Notes under the pieces: generated by a model
Databases searched by the model: none
What the model was told of the DNA's origin: nothing
What the model saw: only the letters and a program-made list of their open reading frames with translations
Program-made: the position numbers and the translations under genes
NCBI GenBank assembly: GCA_030589945.1
Contig: JAUUZN010000021.1
Coordinates: forward strand, 1-35,897
DNA: 35,897 bases
From: Gammaproteobacteria bacterium
Lineage (GTDB): Bacteria > Pseudomonadota > Gammaproteobacteria > Enterobacterales > GCA-2746155
Direction of reading: 5' to 3'
Shown here: in pieces, positions 29,010 to 35,897 of the stretch
How the letters are laid out: every line of letters starts with the position of its first letter
How positions within the stretch are numbered: position 1 is the stretch's first letter

Positions 29010-31679
29010 TTATTCTTCAGAAGAATCTTCTTCATCATCGTTCTCTACATCAGTAGAACCAACATCTGTTGAAGCAGAATTCTCTATGCTGTTCTCACTC
29101 GAACTCTCTGAGGTTTCAGCAGGAATTATTTCTTCATCTTCATCATCGCTTTCAATTTCATCGACGCGCTGTAGACCCACAAGATTTTCGCCTTCGATTA
29201 AACGAATAAGACGAACGCCTTGAGTATTACGACCCATCACTCGAACTTCTGAAACACGCGTTCGTACGAGGGTGCCACGATCACTGATCAACATGATTTC
29301 ATCTTCTTCAACTACAGAAACTGCGTTGATAACCGAACCATTACGATCACTGACTGAAATTGAGATAACGCCCTGTCCACCACGACCCCTGACAGGATAG
29401 TCGTTGATGTCCGTTCGTTTACCATAACCATTGACCGTAGCAGTGAGGATCTGACCTTCATCAGGCGCCACCACCATACCGATCATTTTTTGGCCATCTT
29501 TCAGACGGATACCGCGAACACCACGAGCTGTACGACCCATGCTGCGTACATGTCCTTCATTAAATCGAATAACCTTGCCTGCATCACTAAATAACATGAT
29601 GTCACTCTCACCATTGGTGATATCAACACCAACAAGCAGATCATCATCTGCAAGAGCAAGCGCAATCAAGCCAGTAGAACGCTGACGGGCAAATGCTGAG
29701 AGAGAGGTTTTCTTAACAGTACCACTGCGAGTCGCCATGAAGATGAACATCTCTTCTTCATAACTCTTCAGCGGTAAGATTGCAGTAATTGTTTCTTCAT
29801 CTTCAAGTGGCAATAGATTTACAATCGGTTTACCACGTGCATTACGACCCGCTTCGGGTAATTCGAAAACTTTAAGCCAATAAACTTTACCGCGGCTCGA
29901 GAAACACATGATGGTATCGTGAGTACTGGTCACCAATAATCGACGGATAAAATCTTCTTCTTTCATTTTCGCTGAAGCTTTGCCGCGACCACCACGTCTT
30001 TGCGATTGATACAATTCTAGAGGTTGATATTTTACGTAACCTTCATTCGACAGGGTCACTACAACGTCGGTCTCGGTAATCAGATCTTCTATGCTCAGAT
30101 CAAGTTTACGATCGAGAATTTCAGTGCGACGCTCATCGCCAAAATTATCTTGAATTTCTTGTAACTCTTCACGAATAACTTCCATCATTCGCGTCTTGCT
30201 CGAAAGGATCAATAACAGTTCAGCAATAAGTTCTAGTAGAGTCTGATATTCGCCGAGTATTTTGTCGTGCTCTAGGCCGGTTAATTTGTGCAGCCGCATG
30301 TCTAGAATCGATTGGGCTTGCTCAGGAGATAAGTAATATAGATTATCTCGAATACCCATTTCATCAGCCAGACCATCGGGACGCGCAGCATCACTACCTG
30401 ATTTTTCAAGCATGGCAGACACATGACCCAACTCCCAACCTTGAGCCAGCAACCCTTCACGAGCTTCTGCAGGAGTTGCAGAACCACGAATGAGCTTAAT
30501 CACTGGGTCTATATTGGCTAAAGCAATGGCTTGACCTTCTAGAATGTGTGCTTTTTCTCGAGCCTTGCGTAATTCAAAGATAGTCCGACGTGTAACCACT
30601 TCCTGACGATGTAGTACAAAGGCCTTGAGTGTATCTTTAAGATTAAATATTCGAGGTCGACCATTTTGTAGCGCCACCATGTTGATACCAAATACTGTTT
30701 GCATTTGGGTTTGAGCAAAGAGGTTATTGAGAATGACTTCAGGTACTTCACCACGGCGTAATTCAACCACCATGCGCATACCGTCTTTATCGGACTCGTC
30801 TCTAAGGCCTGTTATGCCTTCTATTTTCTTATCTTTTACTAAATCGGCAATTTTTTCAATAAGTCGTGCTTTATTAACCTGATAAGGAAGCTCTGTGACA
30901 ATAATACTTTGCTTACCATTACTCTCTTTAGTTTCCACATGACTCACTGAACGCATATAAATGCGTCCACGACCCGTACGATAAGCCTCTACAATTCCTG
31001 CGCGACCATTAATAATTGCAGCGGTTGGGAAATCTGGACCGGGAATGTGTTCCATCAGACCATCAACATCAATCTCTGGATTGTCCATAAGGGCAAAACA
31101 GCCGTTAATGACTTCGGTTAAATTGTGGGGCGGAATATTCGTCGCCATGCCAACCGCAATACCCGACGAACCATTCACTAATAGAGTAGGAACCCTTGTC
31201 GGCATCACCGATGGTTCAGACTCGGTACCGTCATAGTTTTCAACAAAATCAACGGTTTCTTTATCGAGATCAGCAAGCAACTCATGGGCGATTTTCGCCA
31301 TTCTGATCTCTGTGTAACGCATTGCTGCAGGAGAATCACCATCGACGGAACCAAAGTTACCCTGACCATCGACAAGCATGTAGCGCAAGGAGAAAGGCTG
31401 AGCCATTCTAACAATGGTGTCATACACCGCGCTGTCACCGTGTGGATGGTACTTACCGATAACATCACCGACAATTCTTGCCGACTTCTTATAGGCTTTA
31501 TTCCAGGAGTTTCCAAGCTCGGACATGGCAAATAATGAGCGCCTGTGCACCGGTTTCAAACCGTCTCGCACGTCTGGCAGCGCTCTGCCAACAATAACGC
31601 TCATGGCGTAATCAAGGTAGGATGTTTTCAGCTCATCTTCAATATTTATTGGTAATATTTCTTTCGCAAGATCGCTCAT
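29010..31679 (-). CDS. gyrA: DNA gyrase subunit A
   Basis: 889 aa. [62 protein letters not shown] (QRDR), catalytic Tyr in AMRYTEIRM. Confidence 0.99.
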   Translation of the reverse strand: MSDLAKEILPINIEDELKTSYLDYAMSVIVGRALPDVRDGLKPVHRRSLFAMSELGNSWNKAYKKSARIVGDVIGKYHPHGDSAVYDTIVRMAQPFSLRYMLVDGQGNFGSVDGDSPAAMRYTEIRMAKIAHELLADLDKETVDFVENYDGTESEPSVMPTRVPTLLVNGSSGIAVGMATNIPPHNLTEVINGCFALMDNPEIDVDGLMEHIPGPDFPTAAIINGRAGIVEAYRTGRGRIYMRSVSHVETKESNGKQSIIVTELPYQVNKARLIEKIADLVKDKKIEGITGLRDESDKDGMRMVVELRRGEVPEVILNNLFAQTQMQTVFGINMVALQNGRPRIFNLKDTLKAFVLHRQEVVTRRTIFELRKAREKAHILEGQAIALANIDPVIKLIRGSATPAEAREGLLAQGWELGHVSAMLEKSGSDAARPDGLADEMGIRDNLYYLSPEQAQSILDMRLHKLTGLEHDKILGEYQTLLELIAELLLILSSKTRMMEVIREELQEIQDNFGDERRTEILDRKLDLSIEDLITETDVVVTLSNEGYVKYQPLELYQSQRRGGRGKASAKMKEEDFIRRLLVTSTHDTIMCFSSRGKVYWLKVFELPEAGRNARGKPIVNLLPLEDEETITAILPLKSYEEEMFIFMATRSGTVKKTSLSAFARQRSTGLIALALADDDLLVGVDITNGESDIMLFSDAGKVIRFNEGHVRSMGRTARGVRGIRLKDGQKMIGMVVAPDEGQILTATVNGYGKRTDINDYPVRGRGGQGVISISVSDRNGSVINAVSVVEEDEIMLISDRGTLVRTRVSEVRVMGRNTQGVRLIRLIEGENLVGLQRVDEIESDDEDEEIIPAETSESSSENSIENSASTDVGSTDVENDDEEDSSEE

Positions 31680-31748
31680 AGAATTTTAAAAACCCTCGTA
31701 ATTGCTTTATTTTTTTTAAATAGAAATGAATGATTAAAACAGTGCGAA

Positions 31749-31757
31749 ATTATAGCA
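31749..31757 (-). promoter_or_regulatory. Candidate extended -10 promoter for gyrA (TGCTATAAT)
   Basis: Minus strand ATGCTATAATTTCGCAC, ~70 bp upstream of the gyrA start. No good -35, consistent with an extended -10. Confidence 0.5.
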
Positions 31758-31856
31758 TAAAAGTATCGATAACTAGTGATTATTTATCGCTTAATTAATG
31801 ATTATTGATAAGACTGAATATCGCTGATTAATCTTTTGTTTTATTGGTGCATGAGC

Positions 31857-31961
31857 GCAGATGTTAAGGAGAGTATCTTCAGGACGCAGCGAGTACATCC
31901 ATGTATGCTTCGCTGCTGCGTCCTGCAGCAGAGACCTGTAGATACTCCCCTTAACATCTGC
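31857..31961. repeat. ~105-bp nested palindromic (MITE/REP-like) element
   Basis: Outer arms 31857-31883 and 31935-31961 are inverted repeats with 25/27 matches. Inside, AGGACGCAGCGAGTACAT (31881-31898) pairs with ATGTATGCTTCGCTGCTGCGTCCT (31901-31924) with small bulges. Confidence 0.85.
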
Positions 31962-32117
31962 ACTCCTCCGGCATTTGTGTGTTTGAAGGGCTTACTGAAA
32001 ATCGCGTTATTACTTACAGTTAATGTGTGTAATTAGTTCATTAACTGTTAGAGGATATCTCTCAGCTCTTGTATAATTTCTCGTTATTGAGAGTTTAAAT
32101 CGCCAATTATCATCAGC

Positions 32118-32156
32118 GGGTTGAATTCCTACTTATTAGCTTGGGATTGAATTCCC
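32118..32156. promoter_or_regulatory. Direct repeat GGRTTGAATTCC upstream of mtaD
   Basis: GGGTTGAATTCC and GGGATTGAATTCCC, 26 bp apart, just upstream of the mtaD start codon. Confidence 0.4.
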
Positions 32157-32174
32157 TTTCTCGGAGATTCCTTT

Positions 32175-33488
32175 ATGGAGAAGGTCGATAGTTTAATTCA
32201 TGGACGATGGGTTGTACCGGTGGTGCCTTCGGGTCAGATCCTTGAAAATCATTGCGTTGTTATTAATGGTTCTAAAATCATCGACATTATTCCTTCCAAT
32301 GAAGTGCTGGGTTTATATCAGGCATTGCATGAATCTCATCTTGGTGATCATTTAATACTCCCTGGCTTTGTGAATGCCCATTGTCATGCTGCGATGAGCT
32401 TATTTCGTGGAATTGCTGATGACCTGGAGTTAAAAACTTGGCTTGAACAACATATTTGGCCACTTGAGAGAAAGTTTGTAGATGAGGATTTTGTTGAAGA
32501 TGGCACTAATCTCGCCATCGCAGAAATGATCCGCAGCGGTACCACTTGTTTTGTAGACATGTATCATTTCCCACAAGCAGCCGCTAGAGCAGTACGAGAA
32601 GCGGGTATTCGCGCTCGAATTGGACTGGTGATTAGTGATAGTGCCACTGCCTATGCTGCAACGACCGATGATTACTTTAATAATGGACTCGATTTCGCTG
32701 ATCGTTATAAACACGACCCGCTAATTAGTTGTCATTTCGCGCCCCATGCTCCCTATTCCGTTTCTGATGAGCCTTTAAAAAGAATGCGGGTGTTAAGCAC
32801 TGAGTTGGGCTTTTCGATGCACATGCATATTCATGAAACAAAACAAGAAGTTGATGATGCAGTCAAAGCAGACGGCATGCGACCTCTCAAGCGTCTAGAG
32901 CAGCTTGAATTATTAACCCCAGATCTGCATGCAGTACATATGACGGAACTTAGCATTGATGAAATTAACAGCATTTCTGAAAATGGAGTTCATGTTATCC
33001 ATTGTCCAGAATCGAATATGAAACTCGCCAGTGGTTCATGCCCAGTGAATGAATTACTCAACGCAGGTGTTAACGTTGCATTAGGGACCGATGGTGCTGC
33101 CTGTAACAACGATCTGGACATGCTTAGTGAGATGAAAAGTGCCGCTTTCTTGGGTAAATTGACCGCCAAGAATGCCGCAGTCTTGAGTGCTACAACCGTC
33201 TTAGAAATGGCGACCATTAATGGCGCTACTGCCTTAGGACTTGAGGATCTAATTGGTTCACTTGAGACGGGTAAACAGGCAGATGTGATTGCAGTGGATA
33301 TGAGCAAACTTGAATTGCAACCGCTCACTAATCCTATCTCACAGTTAGTGTATTCCTCTGACAGGAGTCAAGTCACTGATCTTTGGGTTGCTGGTAAACA
33401 ATTAATGAAACAACGACAACTGACAACACTCGATGTTGAGGAGATCATTAATAAAGCACAACAATGGCGTGATAAGTTCACTGATTAG
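32175..33488 (+). CDS. mtaD: 5-methylthioadenosine/S-adenosylhomocysteine deaminase (TRZ/ATZ family)
   Basis: 437 aa. LPGFVNAHCHAAMSLFRGIADDLELKTWLEQHIWPLE, CHFAPHAPYSVSD, HMHIHETKQEV, VALGTDGAACNNDLDMLSEM. Next to ubiG, as I recall from Pseudomonas. Confidence 0.92.
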   Translation: MEKVDSLIHGRWVVPVVPSGQILENHCVVINGSKIIDIIPSNEVLGLYQALHESHLGDHLILPGFVNAHCHAAMSLFRGIADDLELKTWLEQHIWPLERKFVDEDFVEDGTNLAIAEMIRSGTTCFVDMYHFPQAAARAVREAGIRARIGLVISDSATAYAATTDDYFNNGLDFADRYKHDPLISCHFAPHAPYSVSDEPLKRMRVLSTELGFSMHMHIHETKQEVDDAVKADGMRPLKRLEQLELLTPDLHAVHMTELSIDEINSISENGVHVIHCPESNMKLASGSCPVNELLNAGVNVALGTDGAACNNDLDMLSEMKSAAFLGKLTAKNAAVLSATTVLEMATINGATALGLEDLIGSLETGKQADVIAVDMSKLELQPLTNPISQLVYSSDRSQVTDLWVAGKQLMKQRQLTTLDVEEIINKAQQWRDKFTD

Positions 33489-33536
33489 GACTAAAATTAA
33501 AAATGCCAAATATCAAAGACAAAACGGGATTATAGA

Positions 33537-34244
33537 ATGACAGAACAGTTGAATGTCGATGCGAACGAAATTAACAAGTTTGCAGCGATGGCGTCACGCT
33601 GGTGGGATCCAAATGCAGAATTTAAGCCTCTGCATGAGATCAATCCACTTCGCCTTAATTATATTATTAAACATAGTGGTGGAATTAAGGGTAAGAAAAT
33701 TTTAGACATTGGCTGTGGCGGTGGGATCTTATCTGAAAGCATGGCCATTGAAGGTGCCATAGTCACCGGTGCCGATTTGGGTGAAGCTCAAATTAATATT
33801 GCCAAGTTGCATGCACTAGAAACCAATACAGAAATCGATTATGTACAGATTTCAGCAGAGCAGTTGGCAAAGGATCATCCGGGTGAATTTGATATTGTCA
33901 CCTGTCTTGAAATGCTCGAGCATGTGCCTGATCCAGCGTCCATCGTCAATGCCTGTAGTCAGTTGGTAAAGCCAGGTGGGCATGTGTTTTTCTCAACCAT
34001 CAACCGCAATCCAAAATCTTGGTTGCATGCTATTGTTGGTGCTGAATATTTACTAAAAATATTACCCAAAGGAACCCATGATTACCAACGATTCATTAAA
34101 CCTTCTGAACTCAATCAGTGGATAAGAACGACTCCGCTTCAAGCGAAAAACATCACCGGGATGCATTTTAATCCGTTAACCAATCAATATAAATTAGCCG
34201 ATGGTGTTGATGTCAATTACCTAATGTGGACGCAGAAATCATAA
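33537..34244 (+). CDS. ubiG: Ubiquinone biosynthesis O-methyltransferase
   Basis: 235 aa. [74 protein letters not shown]. Confidence 0.97.
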   Translation: MTEQLNVDANEINKFAAMASRWWDPNAEFKPLHEINPLRLNYIIKHSGGIKGKKILDIGCGGGILSESMAIEGAIVTGADLGEAQINIAKLHALETNTEIDYVQISAEQLAKDHPGEFDIVTCLEMLEHVPDPASIVNACSQLVKPGGHVFFSTINRNPKSWLHAIVGAEYLLKILPKGTHDYQRFIKPSELNQWIRTTPLQAKNITGMHFNPLTNQYKLADGVDVNYLMWTQKS

Positions 34245-34275
34245 CTTATTAAAGAACTCTCACAAGGATAACAGC

Positions 34276-35277
34276 ATGAAATTCACTCAATTTCCTCGAC
34301 GACAATACCTAAAAGGCAACACTCCATTAGAAGCAATGCCTCGCCTTAGTGTGGCTTTGGGAGGCGATATTAATCTATTCGTTAAACGGGACGATCTACT
34401 GCCTGGCGCAGCTGGAGGTAACAAAACTCGAAAATTAGAATTTTGTATTGCCGACGCCTTGGCGAACAATGCCGATTGTATTGTTACCTGTGGAGCCATT
34501 CAGTCTAATCATTGTCGATTGACTTTATCCTGGTCCAATGTGGAGCAACTGGACTGCCACCTCATCCTCGAAGAACGAGTGAGCGGTACCTATGATAAGA
34601 ACGCCAGCGGCAACCATTTTCTCTATGATGTACTGGGTGCTAAAAGCAAAACCATTGTCGATGCGGGAACCGATATGGTGGCTGCAATGGAAACAAAGGC
34701 CTCGGAGCTTAGGGCTGAGGGAAAATCACCTTATATCATACCTGGAGGCGCTTCAAATGCTATTGGTGCAATGGGTTACGCAGTTTGCGCAGAGGAGATC
34801 ATGGGGCAATTGAACGAGATGCAACTCAATATTGAGCATCTAATAGTACCGTCGGGTTCAGCTGGAACTCATTCAGGTATGGTTGTGGGAATGTTAGGTT
34901 GTAGTGGTAATGTCGATATTTCTGGTATCAATGTATCAAAGAAGAAGCAGCCACAAGAAGCGAATGTGTTAAAACTGGCTATAGAAACTGCCGAGAAATT
35001 AGAAATTCACAAAGAAGTAACCGCAAACGATATTGTTTGCTTTGATGAGTATGTGGGTGAAGGCTATTCAGTAGCTACCGACAGTATGATTGAGGCAGTG
35101 GAAATGTTTGCACAGCATGAATCGATATTACTGGACCCCGTTTATTCAGGTAAGGCAGCTGCAGGTCTCATTGATCTGGTGCGTAAAGGTCATTTTCCTT
35201 CGGGTTCAAATGTTCTGTTTTTGCATACCGGCGGTTCTCCAGTGCTATTTCAATACATGGACAGTTTTAGACACTAG
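34276..35277 (+). CDS. D-cysteine desulfhydrase / L-cysteate sulfo-lyase-like PLP enzyme (ACC deaminase family)
   Basis: 333 aa. NLFVKRDDLLPGAAGGNKTRKLEFCIADAL, TCGAIQSNHCRLTL, GGASNAIGAMGYA, PSGSAGTHSGM, ILLDPVYSGKAAAGLIDLVRKG. Substrate cannot be decided from sequence. Confidence 0.85.
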   Translation: MKFTQFPRRQYLKGNTPLEAMPRLSVALGGDINLFVKRDDLLPGAAGGNKTRKLEFCIADALANNADCIVTCGAIQSNHCRLTLSWSNVEQLDCHLILEERVSGTYDKNASGNHFLYDVLGAKSKTIVDAGTDMVAAMETKASELRAEGKSPYIIPGGASNAIGAMGYAVCAEEIMGQLNEMQLNIEHLIVPSGSAGTHSGMVVGMLGCSGNVDISGINVSKKKQPQEANVLKLAIETAEKLEIHKEVTANDIVCFDEYVGEGYSVATDSMIEAVEMFAQHESILLDPVYSGKAAAGLIDLVRKGHFPSGSNVLFLHTGGSPVLFQYMDSFRH

Positions 35278-35286
35278 TCACGCGCA

Positions 35287-35897
35287 ATGAGCTCACAGGA
35301 AAAAACAGTTGGCATCTTAGGAGGTATGGGACCTGAGGCCACTGTCGATTTAATGCAGCGCATCATTCGTTTAACCGATGCTAAAGATGACATTGATCAT
35401 ATTCATTGCATCGTAGACAATAATCCAAAAGTTCCTTCAAGGCTTAAAGCTATTCTTAAAACGACTGGTGAAGAACTGGGTGAAGATCCTACCGATACTT
35501 TGGTGAATATGGCCAAAGGACTCGAAACCAATGGTGCCGACTTTTTAGCCATTGCCTGTAACACCGCCCATTACTATTTTGATGCTATACAGGCTGCAGT
35601 GAATATTCCTGTCATCAACATAATTGATTGCGTTTTAGAGCAAATAAAAAGTTCTACTCAGACTATTCAGCAAGTTGGTATCTTAGCGACTCCCGCTGTT
35701 CAGAAAACACATATTTTTGAAGCCATTTTTGACGATGCCGCCATTGAAATAGTTTATCCAGAAGAAGACTCTCAACAGCAACTTTTTGATGTCATCAAGG
35801 CTGTAAAGGCAGGAGATTTGAGTGCTGCAAACCATCAGCAGTTTTTGAGAGTAGTCGATAGCATGGCGCAACGAAATCTTTCAACTGCAATTGTTGC
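35287..35897 (+). CDS. Aspartate/glutamate racemase family protein (3' truncated by window edge)
   Basis: Hand translation: MSSQEKTVGILGGMGPEATVDLMQRIIRLTDAKDDIDHIHCIVDNNPKVPSRLKAILK...NGADFLAIACNTAHYYFDAIQAAVNIPVINIID... open to the window end. GGMGPEATVDL and ACNTAH are racemase signatures. Confidence 0.9.
   Translation, partial: MSSQEKTVGILGGMGPEATVDLMQRIIRLTDAKDDIDHIHCIVDNNPKVPSRLKAILKTTGEELGEDPTDTLVNMAKGLETNGADFLAIACNTAHYYFDAIQAAVNIPVINIIDCVLEQIKSSTQTIQQVGILATPAVQKTHIFEAIFDDAAIEIVYPEEDSQQQLFDVIKAVKAGDLSAANHQQFLRVVDSMAQRNLSTAIV

Noticed and set aside
31836-32036. 66-aa ORF between gyrA and mtaD
   Set aside because: It is created by the palindromic repeat element; no recognisable domain, and composition follows the inverted repeat.
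1-35897. CRISPR array, tRNA/rRNA, transposase, prophage, toxin-antitoxin or defence genes
   Set aside because: Looked for on both strands; no spaced direct repeats, cloverleaf-like sequences or relevant protein motifs were recognised.

Overview
The window reads as an ordinary, gene-dense chromosomal segment of a gammaproteobacterium. Assignments come from reading the supplied translations; no database search was run. Left to right it contains: the 3' end of an MFS transporter and a class III CoA-transferase; a divergent ilvY/ilvC pair followed by ilvB-type and ilvN/H-type acetolactate synthase genes; a secreted YtcJ-like amidohydrolase; rapA; a stand-alone fusA2-like EF-G gene with a tandem 3' hairpin/terminator; a rhombosortase-like rhomboid protease preceded by an unlisted small CxxC-plus-TM ORF; a complete minus-strand phoB-phoR-pstS-pstC-pstA-pstB-phoU locus with two Pho boxes; an rfbD-like gene; a comEA-like gene; pyrF, lapB, lapA, ihfB, rpsA, cmk and gyrA (minus strand); then mtaD, ubiG, a D-cysteine desulfhydrase/cysteate-lyase-like gene and a truncated Asp/Glu racemase (plus strand). 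I found no CRISPR array, tRNA, rRNA, prophage, transposase or defence island. I see no convincing large undescribed system. The items most worth a second look are small: (i) a 52-aa GTG-start CxxC+TM ORF just upstream of the rhombosortase gene, (ii) a ~105-bp nested palindromic, MITE-like element between gyrA and mtaD, (iii) a 3x13-bp tandem repeat in the ilvY 5' leader whose core recurs inside lapA, (iv) a PLP-lyase plus racemase gene pair at the right edge.
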